Shown here piece after piece: positions 32,082-44,020 of a DNA stretch of 64,000 nucleotides (position 1 is its first letter; the number at the start of each line of letters is the position of its first letter). The notes below the pieces were generated by a model. That model was not told the origin of the DNA, made no database searches, and saw only the letters and a program-made list of their open reading frames with translations. Origin of the DNA: Anastrepha obliqua (lineage: Eukaryota > Arthropoda > Insecta > Diptera > Tephritidae); NCBI RefSeq assembly GCF_027943255.1, contig NC_072893.1, positions 61,536,001 through 61,600,000 of the forward strand. Direction: 5' to 3'. The position numbers and the translations under genes are program-made.

Positions 32082-34279
32082 AATATTAAAAGTAAATATA
32101 ATATATATAATATAATATAAATAATATAAATAAAACTGAATTCTGTTTTAAATAAAAAAAAAAATAATTATTGAAAATATTTTGATTTTTTTTTATTTCA
32201 GCAAAACTCATCTGCTACCCTGAATCACGTATTTAGGGACATAACAATTAGGAAAATTTAACTTGATTCAACGGTCAAGTGTAGCAAATTCAAACGAGAC
32301 TGAATATTTTAGAAAATATAATTTTTTCATGCAGAAGGGAAAGCTCCTTACTTAAATTTTGCGGCTTTGTTTGCTCACCCTTATACTGAAAAAAAAATGA
32401 AAATAAAAAAATATATATATTGTTTTATTCATATTAGTTACTTAAAATACCTACTCACTCCTTGACTAAAAGGAGAACTTCATTTTTGGATGGGCATGTA
32501 ATGATAAGGATGCCGTTGTTCTTTTCATGAGCGATTTTTGTTTTTCGCTACAAAATCAAACCCTAAACCCAAACCCTAACTGTATTTTTAATATTTAACA
32601 TTTTCGTAAATTTTGCGAAAAAAGTTAAATTTTATTTCTTCAAGACAAGCAAAACATTCATATTTATCTCAGCTCAAAAGTGCACATACATACATCCACA
32701 CACACACTTGCATTTTCATACACGTGCACCTACCATATCAACAGTATCACTCATATAAAAAAAGGTAGAGAGGGAAGCAAACTGGCGATGTCTTCAGGCA
32801 AAACAACACTTAAGATAACAAAGCAGTCGAGTGGAAAGTACAACACAAAACAAAGGCAAAAAAAAAAACAAAACAAAAATATGCAAAGAATAACAAAAGT
32901 GCCAGCACATGAGTGTGTGCGTGCCCGTGTGTATACTAATACAATATTAGTACATGCCCGTGGAAGCCAGTTGGAATGTGTGTACATAATTGTGCTGTTG
33001 GGCCAAGTTAGAAAACAACAACTAACTAACAACAAAAACCAAAACAAATGGCAACTGAAGTGAGTATCAGGCTAACAAAGGCGAGTGTGCGAGCATGGCG
33101 CCAGCCTGGAAGCGGACCAAACCACATTTTATAGAATAGCAAAGAAACAAGGAAATACAAAAAATAAAAATGAAGATGCGAGGCAACAAAAAGATGAGAA
33201 AAAAGCAAGAACAACGATAAGCAAGTGTTAGTTGAACCGTTCACCTTTCACATTTGGTCTACTTCCGGCAAAAGCGCACCAACACAATGATGCATGAGAA
33301 AATCACACACTTACACACACATGTATGCATACCCGCCAAAGGCGTAAGAAAATTTAATGCTACCTGGTAAAAATAATTATGATTTATTTTCTAATTTGCT
33401 CCTCAATTTTTTTTTTTGTTAAAAATGAATTTTGTCAGCCGATAAAGCATTTTTAGTGGTTTGCCAGCGTATATATAATATTTTATGTTTTCTTTTCTCA
33501 AAAACAAAAAAAAAAAAACAAATATGCTATCTCATTATATGGCAATATTACGAAATTTTTAAATATTTCAAATGGCAAACAATCGAGAAGTATTCAACCT
33601 GCTCCATAAATTATGTAATGAATATAATAAAATTTTATGATTAACTTCCATTTTTTTGTAACAGTTGCAGTTGTTGCTGAACCATTTTTGATGAACTCAT
33701 TTACACAGATAAATTAAAAGCTGCTGAGCCACGTTTACCCTCATATTTTGTACAGGGTTGGAAAATTTGCACTTTTGCCTGGTTAGAGTCAAATATTCTG
33801 AGAAAAGAACACGGAAATTTGACAGCTTTGGTGGAGAAAATAAAAAATGCAACATTATTATGGGAAACTAAAACGCTAAAGAGAAATGCGCCAAATCCTC
33901 GTATGCAAGTATGCAAACCGGGATAGATTAATTGTAGTACCGTTAAATCAAAAGATCTTAGCCTTTTTCAAACTGTATTTGTGGATGAGTGCGCGCTATT
34001 TTGATGTTTAAATATACCTACCTACCTTTGTACCTATACTTGCACGACCTGAATTCCTATGCTACTTTAGATATTAAAAAAAAGGATGTTTTTATGTAAA
34101 GATTTATCCAAAGTGGTTTTCCAAAAATTGGTTAATTTGTAGGCTGGAGTAGTAATTCCGGATAGTAACATGTAAACTGATTTTTTTTTATTATTTTGGG
34201 ATTTTTATTTTTTTTATTTTCCATTTTCCAATTATCATTTTTCTAATTTTTTTTTATTTTTAAAGTCAAATATACTTAA
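32082..34279. other. AT-rich region without recognised genes
   Basis: The 127-codon plus-strand frame at 32680-33063 is a run of Lys/Gln/Asn/Thr-rich low-complexity residues over CACACA/ACAAAA simple sequence. I do not regard it as a gene. TTTAGGG-like telomere motifs (AAACCCTAAACCCAAACCC, 32558) are too short to matter. Confidence 0.5.
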
Positions 34280-34935
34280 AAAAATTCGATGCAAAATGTT
34301 ATTAGCAAAAAATAAGAAAGAAAAATCCGAGGAATTGTTTTTCAAAACTGACCAACATAAATTTCTTCTTCAAAAAGTTTGAACAGAAAATATAGTTCTC
34401 CTCCAAAATATGTAATTTGAAAAAAATTAAATTATATTTTATTAAGTAGAATATCTGCGGTTCCATTGACCATTGACCATTGACCATTTAAAATTTTTTA
34501 TTTTTTATTTCTGAAGATAAAATATAATTAAAAAAACTTTTTTTGGGATTCCATTATGAAGCTTGCAGGAATTATTGGACATAGTCGCAGATATTAGTAA
34601 AAAAATAAGAAAAAATCTGAGGGGTTGTTTTTAAAAATGACAGAGAATAATATGTTTTCCAAGAATTTTGGACAAAAAATATAAAAATGTTTCCAAAAAT
34701 ATTGTTTAATAATTTTTGATAAAACATTTTTATAATTGTTTTTTATTTTTTAAGCCGAAAAAAAGTTTTTGGGATCTCACTATGAACCTTACAGGGGCCA
34801 TCGGACGTGGTCTGAGTTATTAGTAAAAAATAAGAAAAATAATCTCAGGGGCTAAACAAAAATCTGTTCCCCCAAAAAACAAAAAATTAATTTTTTGTGT
34901 CGCAAAATTTTATTTAATAATTTTAAGATTTATTC
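34280..34935. repeat. Diverged tandem repeat, period about 226 bp
   Basis: Matching anchors recur at a spacing of exactly 226: GGGATTCCATTATGAAG (34545) with GGGATCTCACTATGAAC (34771), and TATTAGTAAAAAAATAAG (34592) with TATTAGTAAAAAATAAG (34818). A third, more distant unit starts at 34299 (TTATTAGCAAAAAATAAG), 291-293 bp earlier, extended by a 7-bp CCATTGA microsatellite (34463-34487). Non-coding. Confidence 0.7.
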
Positions 34936-36298
34936 AATATTGAAACTTCATCCACTCCTCATTGATTGAGCTGGATACGAATGGTTTTTTTTATATTAAA
35001 TAGTTTTTGTTTAGAGTAATCATCGGACGATTTTTTAAGAAAATTTGGAACTTTTGTTCCTTAAGCAGGCCCGTTTTAGCGAAAATCGAAGTGCAATAAA
35101 AAAAAATTACGCACTTCTATAATTATTCACATATTTAGTAAAAAAAAGATGGTTATTTACCACAAATTTAAAATTGCATGTCGATTTCAGTTAAAAAAAA
35201 AGCGATGCCAACAATTTTTATGGATTACAACGGTATTGAATACCACGAATTTTTGCCAGAAGGCCAAAAGGGTCAAATAAAATTAGTTTTTTTGTAGCAA
35301 TGAAGTGCCGAGTAGTGATGTTATTTTACATTCTACAACTGTATAAAACACAAATTATTTACTCTTAATGGGTATAAAACCAGAATCTGAAAACTGTATG
35401 TGACAGTATTTGTTTCAAGTTTGAAGTAGTTTCTAATTTCAAGTAACTGGGAGTTTTAGTTGATCAAAATGTTTTATGCTTTGTGAAATAAAAGATTTGC
35501 CGTCGAAAAATTGTATTACACTACTGTTAAGAAAAACTATTTTTTTAAACTCATAAAATTTACAACAACAACGATTTTAAACACACAAAATTTACCGTTT
35601 TCAGAATTTTTATTTATTCCGTTATCACATTAAAAAAAAAACTCCAGAACATACTTTTTCCGCTACGTAGTGTCCTAAGGTGGTCCCATACCGAGGAACT
35701 TAAACTAATTTGTTTGAATTTGCTCATGTCTTCTTGATTACAGTGCTCTAGAGTTTATATTAAATTAGGCAAGTGTTTTATTTCGGCAACATTTTTTAGA
35801 AGAAACGCGCGATATTCAGTTGTGCATTCGGCACCGAAGTGTTTGATCGCAATACTTTCTAGCCTTCAAAGTAGTTGCTGATATGCGACAGATCTTCGCC
35901 CTCTCTTTCGGAGCAATTGTTTGAAAGCCTACAAAAACAGCGCCGACTGATACTCGCAGTGTTTTTCTACTGTATATGGCGTTTCCAAATCAAATATTTT
36001 TATTATCGACCTCAGCAGTCGCGGTGTTACTTCTACATTTTCCAAACTGCCTAAAGAAGCAACGTGAATGGTCTATCACCTATATAGCGGTGTACGAAGT
36101 ATCAAGTATTTCCTATTACAGTGTACGACACCATTTTTGGGGGGAGAGCAATTATTTTGCAGAACAATAGCACCGGATAAGTATACAAGGACTCCTAAAG
36201 GGTTTGACCCATGGAGGAAAAATCTTTTATGTAGGAGCTAAACCAAATTTCCAAAAGTGGTAAAACTTAAAATATTAAGCTGAGTAAATTATAAAGTG
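34936..36298. other. AT-rich region; nothing recognised except a mariner scrap
   Basis: No gene is recognised apart from the transposase fragment at 35203. The 64-codon frame at 35976 is unassigned. Confidence 0.45.
35203..35285 (+). pseudogene. mariner transposase scrap
   Basis: A short in-frame run, MPTIFMDYNGIEYHEFLPEG, then QKGQ, matches the conserved mariner core between the first and second catalytic residues. Compare FFDFRGVVHYEFLPSGQ at 24.68 kb in this window. Nothing recognisable surrounds it. Confidence 0.6.
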
Positions 36299-36564
36299 CG
36301 GGGTCTTTTAGAAAAGTATCCGGCTTGGTTTTTTATTTCTAACACCTGACAAATTTGAATTACGCGCGCTTGCAAAAACTGGCGAGAGCACGAAAAAGCA
36401 TGTTACGCTCACACTGCTTGATAGTAACTGACGCTAGCGACAGGCGGGAAAAAATTCACACATGTGCAGGAAAGCTACAGGTCTGCTTATGCAAGCGCGC
36501 GTAATTCAAATTTGTCAGGGGTTAGAAATAAAAATCAAAGTCGGATACTTTTCTAACAGACCTC
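36299..36564. mobile_element. MITE with about 75-bp terminal inverted repeats
   Basis: Left arm 36299-36374 and right arm 36491-36564 are inverted copies: CTGACAAATTTGAATTACGC against GCGTAATTCAAATTTGTCAG, and TAGAAAAGTATCCGGCTTGG against AAGTCGGATACTTTTCTAAC. The outer tip GGGGTCTTTTAGAAAAG / CTTTTCTAACAGACCTCG resembles mariner-type ends. A TA follows the right end, and the left has TG, a possible decayed TA. The 116-bp centre is non-coding. Confidence 0.85.
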
Positions 36565-37360
36565 GTATGAAATAAAATTTCAAACGTAGCTTTTTCGTTA
36601 AATATTTGAATCCATTATTGCCTCTCTTAGTAGGTATTTTTGACCCTTTATTTAAAAAGAGCCAAAACTTTCCTTTAAGAACGAAGATAGAGGGTTTAAA
36701 GGTTCAGGCATTTTTTGGAAAATTTCATTATGGGTACTCTCTCACAAAAATTTCATGTTATTGATAAAAATATCAAAAACGAAAAGAAGTCCTTATGCAA
36801 TAATAGTCTTTCTTTGAAATTTCCACATTTTCATCTTCAAAACAACAGTGACTTTATTATTGCACAGTGCTATCAAGAAAACAGTTACATACACGCATCG
36901 GGGAACCTAAGTCATTATTGAACACAATAATTTGAAGATGGTGAATCTTATTTTAGTCAATAATGTTCACTCTTGTGAAGAACTTTTATAACCAGCAACC
37001 GACTAAGTAATCAATTACGCAATAAACTCCCTTCTAAATGAAGAAAAACTACGCCGTAGAAGGTCGATGATGCCATATTATTTAATTCATATTTTTTTCC
37101 TTTAACTTCTATTGGAGCATATGTCGTCCCAATTCCCATTCCCGAATCCCATTTGTACCAACGTCAGTTGAGGTGGTCTTTGGAGTGCTCGGGAGAAGGT
37201 TTCTGCGGAAAGTTTATTGACCTTTGCGCGTTCGTGACGTCAAATATTGCAGGCGATGGAGCTAAGAGTTATACGAGAGTTACGGTGACATAGCGAATGA
37301 ACATTCAGTGACTCTCTTGTCTGGATGTTGTTACTCGCATGCATTAAATCGTTCTATCTC
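36565..37360. other. Unassigned region
   Basis: About 800 bp without recognised features. The 68-codon frame at 36715 is not recognised. Confidence 0.4.
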
Positions 37361-37546
37361 TGAAAGCAGTACCTGGTTGCGTTGGCAGAGGAAAGGGAAG
37401 GCCATCTTCGCAGTAGTTAGATTATATTTGGTTAGACTTGGTTTTCACGTTAATTGGCAACTGTTTGCTTTGCAGTGAAAGAAAAAGTGATTGGCGCACA
37501 AGATAAAATCGCTTAGGCGGTTGATAAGCAATTCAGTAAGAAGGTA
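37361..37546 (+). mobile_element. 5'-truncated LINE tail, strongly diverged
   Basis: It is recognisable by AGCAGTACCTGGTTGC, GCAGAGGAAAGGGAAGGCCA, GTGATTGGCGCACAAGATAA and AATCGCTTAGGCGGTTGATA followed by AGTAAGAAGG. It belongs to the GGSRRRGRP family and is more decayed than the other copies. Confidence 0.6.
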
Positions 37547-37659
37547 AAGAGCTTCTAAATCTGTTAAGAGTTGAACCTACTTGGTTTTAGCTTTGCTGCT
37601 TTTGCTTTTTGTACAAGGTGGCATAAAATTAATTGTCTTGTTTTTGAATAACTTTTTAT

Positions 37660-38912
37660 TACAGGGTCTGTCACTCGAAGTGTTACCAATTAAAACCGCA
37701 TAAATTTAGTTTGGAAAATTTCTTTTATACAATTCAAAGTAAAAAATGTTTGAAAATAATACAAAATAAGGAATCAATTTACTTTTGATATGACCACCTT
37801 TTGCCTTAATTATGGCTCTGAGACGGTCCAGAAACAAATCGCAAGCTGTCCGAATGTGACTTGCAGGCATTTTGGCCCACTTGCGGACAATGGCTGTTTT
37901 CAGCGCCTCGAGACTGATGAATCTTTTAGTTCGGACCTTACTCTCCAAAATGGCCCAAAGAGAATAATCCATCGGATTCGTGTCTGCCATTCGGAGCCAT
38001 TGTGTAGGCGATATGAAGTTCGGAACGTTGCTTTTTAGCCATTCTTGGTTCACTCGAGCTTTGTGCGACGGTGCCGAGTCCTGTTGAAACCTCTATGATC
38101 TACCACCGAAATGTTTGTCTGCCTACGACTTCAAAGCTACCTCCAGAATACTTTTCCGATAATGGTTCGCATTTACCTTGACGACAGACTCGATGAAAAC
38201 GATTGGAGAGCGCCCCCACCTGCGGTTACAGCGGGTCAAACCTTTATCTATGACGGTTGCTGCCTCCTGGTGGCCAATCGATTACCCAAATTCGCGTATG
38301 AACGGTTGGTTAAATAAACCTTATCACTTTGGGAGTTTACGAATTGCTCAGTTTGAAAAATTTTCTCGTCAGAAAACAAAATGTTCGGAAATTGACCGCT
38401 TTCGGCTTCGGCCAAGCGAGATAACTCTTCGCCCACTCAAGTCTGACTGTCTGACTTGTTGCCTCTTTGGTGTGAGATCATTCGCCTTTTGGATCTTGTA
38501 AGGCTTGCTTTGTGAACATTTTTCAGTATGCGGCGGATGCTAAGGTCAGATATTTTCAGATCATAGATCATCAGATAGCGTTGCAGTCTTTTGATGACCT
38601 CCTCCATGATGTTTCGCGATGCTACCAGTATCATTGTAACGAGTAATAGAGCGATAAACGAAAACTTTATTTACATTAAGGTGCTCGAGCTCACGGATCA
38701 CCGCTGGTTGTGATTTTCCTACCAAATATAATGCAATCACACTATTACGTTTGAGATCCATTACTGATTTGCTTTTTTCGCGTTTATTCTCGGCAAAATG
38801 CTTGCGTGCGTTTGTAAACAATACTCTGGACTGTCATTTAGGCAACTAACAGACAGCTTATGCCCGATGCAGCGGGCTGAAGTTAATTACACTTTGAGTG
38901 CCAGACCCTGTA
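37660..38912 (-). mobile_element. maT-like (DD37D) transposon with both TIRs, transposase frameshifted
   Basis: The ends are TA-flanked: CAGGGTCTGTCACTCGAAGT on the left, and ACTTTGAGTGCCAGACCCTG on the right, which is its inverse with few changes. Element 37662-38910, about 1.25 kb. Minus-strand transposase: MDLKRNSVIALYLVGKSQPA (38759), ELEHLNVNKVFVYRSITRYN and DTGSIAKHHGGG. Next are FPNILFSDEKIFQTEQFVNS (first Asp), YLTNRSYANL, FQQDSAPSHKARVNQEW (second Asp) and NFISPTQW, with DTNPMDYSLWAILESKVRTK (third Asp, about 37 residues on). The end is near 37710. All three catalytic residues survive, but at least four frameshifts or deletions break the frame. Confidence 0.9.
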
Positions 38913-40699
38913 AATAAAATTAATAACTCTGGGTCGTGGAAGTCTTAAGTTTGACCTTTACGTGCTCCACTGATTGTCTGTTTGTATGCTCAGCTACCTA
39001 GTTTACAAGTGCCAAATATGATTGACGCACGACACCATTTGCAAAAATTATAAATCTTGCGATAAGGAGATTAATTTTGCGCCATCTTTTAAAGGGTCAT
39101 TCAAAAATGGCGCCTAGATATCAGTAGTGAATAATTTCTAGATAGTACCTTTTTTTAACTCGTCATTAACATTTGTAAAGTAGACAGACTCAATAGAACA
39201 GACTCAATAGCAAATTATTGAAATTTTTATTAGGTACTACGGTCGATTTTTAAGAAGTACATTTTGTAAAACTCGTGATTTTTTTTAGTGTAAATATACG
39301 TCCAATGAGTCGACAGTCGAAGTGCAAAAAGTTGCTGAAAAGTTGAGAGGTTCAAACTATAATTGAAGATTTTCAGTGTATTCACGCACTGAACTTAAGT
39401 ATCTCACATACCCATACATACGCATCCAACGAATCACATATTCATACGCACTCTGTATATGTATATATGTATGTATGTATTAGTCGTGTCAATGAGTGCT
39501 TCAAATTCGCGCATAATCCTTTTGGGATTACGCTTTTGTCAAAAGAAACTTTGTTGAGATTTTCAAAAACCCAGAAGAGTTGCCCATAATACACGCTTAC
39601 GCACGCATACATACTCGTACAGACATATATTCTTGCGTTTTTAGTCGTATTTTTCAATGCATTTCTATTGTAACGTCCCCAGTGTCCTTAACTTTGTACT
39701 TGGATACAGGATAAGAGAATTTCTTTCTCGGTATTATTTGTTTATTTGCGTACAGGAAAATGTTGTTATGTGCTTCGCTTATGATAACAACATACAAATA
39801 CTTACACAAATAAAGTTACAAAGGAGTGCTAAAAACGGAGGCATAAGAATAGAATAACACGAAAACCTAAATAAAAGTGTGAGTTAGACAGAAAACACAA
39901 AAACTTTTTAAATGCAATTGTACTCTAAGGATAACAACAATTATTTCAAAACATAGATATATGAATTTCCTAACTCGAATTCACAAGTATGAAACTCCAT
40001 TGGGTACACATTTGAAGCTTACATACCGAACCTTAAAATTTTACTTTGTATTGAAAATTTTCCTAGAGTTCTTAGATGTGTGGAAATGTTTCTGCTCATC
40101 GTAGATCAAAAGATAGCAATCAGGTCAAAATGGAACTATTGTGCCATATGACACAAAGAAACTGCTTTTATTTAAGCAAAGCTAAGAAGAGTTAGTGGCA
40201 AAACAACAATTAAGCACAACTTGGCTTCGTAAAACGCGTTTAGAGGCACTACTGATGAGGCGCATACCCTCCTCAGTCCCACGAGAAAACCACAAAGGTT
40301 AGAAGTTACCCAAAATACTTGTTTATGCTTTTCACATCAACATTAGAAGGAAAATTTTGTTTCAGGACATATGAACTGACAAGATTCTAGGATATGCTGG
40401 TTGCAGCCGGCTGGACATTTGTATTATAACTATGTTGACAAAAGCAAAAATACGTTATTACACAGTTCAATTCAATTCAAATCTTTTTCTTGATTCACAT
40501 TATGTTTAAATTCATGTACGCCTTGGATGACAAATCAAATAAATTAAAAGAAGGTAATTATGAATGAACTCCTCCCACACTTTGATTGTACTGTGAAACT
40601 GGATATGGATAATTAACATTAATGTACTTTCTGCTCACTTTATCTCATCGTCGAGCTAATTGAAAAGGAGGTCATCCACTCGACGTTGAAGTTATTAAT
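38913..40699. other. Unassigned region
   Basis: Mostly AT-rich. The stretch 38995-39090 shares GAGATTAATTTTGCGCCA (39067-39084) with 60953-60970 on the other strand. TATG/TACA simple repeats lie near 39455-39480. No gene recognised. Confidence 0.45.
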
Positions 40700-41160
40700 A
40701 GAGAGGTGCTACTCATCCTCTTCACCACACTCTTTGCACCATATGCCCTTACGAATTCTTCGTGCGTTCTCTCACCTTTATCGTTTTTTGTGGTTATTGA
40801 CGATGTTTTGTAAGCGGTACTAGACAGCAACCCTAAAGAGGTATCGCTTGGCATCCACTGAGTATGAAACGTCTGAACGACATGAGTTAAGCCGATGATG
40901 TTGTGCTGATTTGGAAAAAACAGAAGGAAATGCAGTCAGAACTTGATGATATCTCGCTGCATACCTTTAATACCGAATCAATAAAGCAAAGAGCGCTTTC
41001 GCCAGTTTAAGTAAAGTTTGGTATTCGAAGCAGCTGATAAGAAAAACTAAGCTCGTTTTTTTCAACAATAATGTTAAATCCGTCCTCCTCTATGGCTGGG
41101 AAACTTGGCTGGTATTCGACGATATATAAAATTCAAATGTTTGTAAATAAATAAAGAAAA
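40700..41160 (+). pseudogene. LINE reverse transcriptase C-terminal fragment
   Basis: Over frames: VIDDVL*AVLDSNPKEVSLG, then MKRLNDMS*ADDVVLIWKKQ (about 40863-40920). The YADD tyrosine codon is a stop. Next are KEMQSELDDISLH, RINKAKSAFASLSKVWYSK and VKSVLLYGWETWL (about 41070-41110). This matches the ADD-to-CETW segment of a LINE RT of a type distinct from the others here. 5' and 3' truncated. Confidence 0.8.
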
Positions 41161-41529
41161 TGGCACTGAAAAGGGTATACTCTGCAAAAATCACCACGTG
41201 AAGTCAGAATAGCTGCCTTACACCGGAATGCATAGGAAGCACAAAATAGAGGACGTTCAAGGGGCTCATGGCGACGTCGCAACCTAGATAATCTTGATCG
41301 TATGGATGAAAACCTAGCATGGGCGTACGTTTAACAAAATTTGTTCTGGCACTACGCGCCCAGTGGCCGGCTCGACACCAATAAGCCATCATCATCATTG
41401 TAGATTGAACCGTGGAACTTGCAGATTCTGTTGACACGAAGATGAAATTGTGAAACATTTGCTGGAATCAAGCCCAGTACTGATGTATAACCGGCACAAG
41501 CACCTGGACAAACATATCTTAACAAATCT
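41161..41529. other. Unassigned
   Basis: Nothing recognised. It may be an extension of the LINE (3' part), but no motif supports that. Confidence 0.35.
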
Positions 41530-41830
41530 CCGCGGTAAAAGAGCTCTAACTCTGATTGGCTTGAAATTTTGACACTCAACTGCAAAAGTGTCTAAATATA
41601 CAGAACTTATGAAAATCGGTTGTAAAACAATAAAACTGTGATATCTCCTCGGTAAAAGAGGTGAAACTCCCTCAATTTTGCTCTGATTGGCCTGAAACTT
41701 TAAATTCCAGGCAAAGTGATGTAACTCGTTCAGCTTTGCTCTGATTGGCGTGAAATTTCGGCATGTAATTGCAGAAGCGTCAGCCTTTCCAAATATGCAA
41801 GAATCATGAAAATCGGTTGTAATAGAAAAA
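41530..41830. repeat. Irregular diverged direct repeats
   Basis: Recurring blocks: TCTGATTGGC (41551, 41682, 41740), CGGTAAAAGAG (41533, 41650) and ATGAAAATCGGTTGTAA (41609, 41806), with GCAAAAGTGTC / GCAGAAGCGTC. The spacing is irregular (58-198 bp), so the repeats are nested or decayed rather than a clean array. Non-coding. Confidence 0.6.
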
Positions 41831-42317
41831 AAATGTCAAATCTCTGTCTGAGCAAACATATTTTACCACAGAGGGAAGTTAAACTAAATGAAGGACAAAT
41901 AATAAAAGTTATTGAGAAGAGTGAGCTTACGTAATACTTGGAATCAGTGAAGTGGGTACAACCGCTGTACTGAGACTGCTCATAATAATAGTGACAAAAA
42001 TTAGCGTAGGCCCACTGTTCTAATAAAAGGCGAAGATTTTATTTCTTAGCATTCATTTTGAATTTTTTCTTATGTGCGGATTTAGTGTCAGAAAGTGCAC
42101 TCCACACAAATTTAAATCGGAATTAAAGTTTCGATATGTTTTTATAAACAGATAATCAAAATAGGTGTTTAAAAGTTTTCTATAACAACCGCCACCATCT
42201 CCGAACAATTTTTTTTATTCATGTTAATTTGTTCTATAGTTTAAATGAATTTTATCTATATGAAATTCAAAACATGCAATTGCTGAATATGATATTGCTA
42301 CTTAACATGCAAATCAA
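41831..42317. other. AT-rich spacer
   Basis: Nothing recognised. Confidence 0.45.
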
Positions 42318-42577
42318 AAAACAAAAAAAAAAAAAAAATTGGCGCACACACTTCTGTTAGGTGTTTCACCGAGTTTCTCCTCCTATTTGTAGCGCGCGTC
42401 TTGATGTTGTTCAACATATTTAGGGACCTACAGTTTTATGCCTGCTCCGATCAACAATTATTGCCTTCCGATGGGCGACCGCTATTACGGAAAGCTTCCA
42501 ATATTTGCTGTTTCATGCACAGGGATTCGCACATACGTACTCCGTATTGTAGTCACGCACCAACCCATTTGGCAAGG
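42318..42577 (-). mobile_element. SINE, nearly full length
   Basis: Minus-strand copy. The 3' end is a T-rich (plus-strand A-rich) tail preceding ATTGGCGCACACACTTCTG. The body is CTCCTCCTATTTGTAGCGCG and GACCTACAGTTTTATGCCTG. The head is GTAGTCACGCACCAACCCAT. An internal deletion removes the TTTTTCATGGCAGAAATACA segment. The tip here reads GCGCCAAT, keeping most of the shared LINE-like 3' motif. Confidence 0.85.
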
Positions 42578-43137
42578 ACTCCATAACATTCAGCAACTTT
42601 TAACCTTTAAATGCCCATTATTTTATTTTGCATCAAAATAAATTTAGTTGGTGTTTCAACCCATTAGAGAGTACATTTGTTGCAATAGTAGAAAAATTTA
42701 ACTGAAGACATCTAATAAAGTTTTGTCGGTTTGCATAGAGTTCTGTTTGTTTATCACTTACAGAGTCAAACGCATTGAAGTAATTTAGATATGCTTGGTA
42801 TTGAAATATGAATTTTGTATTAAGAAATCAGGTTATTTATTGACTTAAAAAATCGTAGAATTCAAAATTATTTTCAGGACCTCTATTTGAACCATGCTTA
42901 GTGCATTTAACACAAGCCACAACTTTTCCCATTTGGTGAGGTGTCGGCAAAGAATTGGGGAAACGAGACGCACTTTAACATATTAACATACTACCTACTA
43001 AGAATCGGTAAACAAGAAATCGCACAGATGTTGATTGAAATAAAACAACAAAAAATCAAATTGATTTGGCAATCTTTTTGTCTGCAGCCATTCATGACAT
43101 TTATTTTTTAAGAATAATCCCTTTCATTTAATGCCCA
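42578..43137. other. Unassigned region
   Basis: No recognised features. Confidence 0.45.
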
Positions 43138-43790
43138 CAACTGCGCCGTAATTCGTTCATCCCTAAACACCAATTGTGACTGACTCGCTGAAGGTCTTCG
43201 GTCGCTATCTCGGGAGAAAATTAAGTAATGATGGCTTTCAATGCTTCAATCGCAACTGGTTTATCTACAAAGCTTTCAGAATAAAAGACCAAAGGTGTGA
43301 TATCACACGACTTTCATGGCCAATCCACTGGCGCGAGGCGGGAGATAAATTCCTCACCAAAACGACGACGCAGTAAATCCATTGTTTCACGAACTGCATT
43401 GCAAGTAGCGCCGTCTTATTGGAACCAACTATTGTGGAGATTACTTCCAGTATCAAAAAGTCGTTATTCATACCGCAAAAGCGTTCGTCATTCACTGTTA
43501 CATTGGCGCCAGCCAGATCACTCCAAAAGTCTGCTTTCAATAGATGTAATGGCTGTTTTTGAATGCCTTTGTGTTGCTCTTCAATCGAAACACGGCAATT
43601 TTGCTTATTGACGTAGCCATTAAGCCAAAAATGGGCTTCATCGCTGAACACCAAAAATTGGCCTGAGCGCGCGATAAACACTTTTCACTGAGCGTCGATT
43701 TTCGTAATAAAATTGTATGATTCGGAAACGTTGTTGAGACGTGTGATTTTTTAATAAACCTCTATTGGAAAAAGTTTCTCCAATAAAGCT
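43138..43790 (-). pseudogene. DDE_3-type transposase relic
   Basis: Minus strand: N-terminal QRFRIIQFYYENRRSVKSVY and RALRPIFGVQR (about 43640-43730), joined by deletion and frameshift to FLVFSDEAHFWLNGYVNKQN (first Asp, about 43610-43665). It continues with KADFWSDLAGANVTVNDERF and LSPASRQWIGHES, where the reading frame is off. The second and third catalytic blocks survive only as out-of-frame DNA. It belongs to the same family as 1-258. No clear TIRs. Confidence 0.75.
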
Positions 43791-43846
43791 CATATAATAA
43801 AGTGCGTGTTGCAGACAAAGAAAGAGGGAGAGACCCAAGAGAGAAT

Positions 43847-43869
43847 GAGAGAGAGAGAGAGAGAGAGAA
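43847..43869. repeat. GA microsatellite
   Basis: An uninterrupted (GA)n run of about 23 bp next to an (AT)n stretch. Confidence 0.9.
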
Positions 43870-44020
43870 AGAATATATATATTTAAATAAATTCACAACA
43901 TTTGCAGAGAATACAAATAGACAAAATTTACAAAAACAGAGAAGGGTCGACCACATGGAAAAACTCAGAAAAAATAGCCTAAAGTGTATCTAAGATATAT
44001 ATAAGGTATAGCTCTCTCTC

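Noticed and set aside
32558..32580. Telomere-like AAACCCTAAACCCAAACCC
   Set aside because: Only two or three imperfect units in internal AT-rich DNA. Flies do not use this telomere repeat, so it is a chance simple sequence.
32680..33063. 127-codon open frame as a gene
   Set aside because: Its product is low-complexity Lys/Gln/Asn/Thr-rich sequence over CA-rich and CAAAA-rich DNA, with no domain and an equally long antisense frame.
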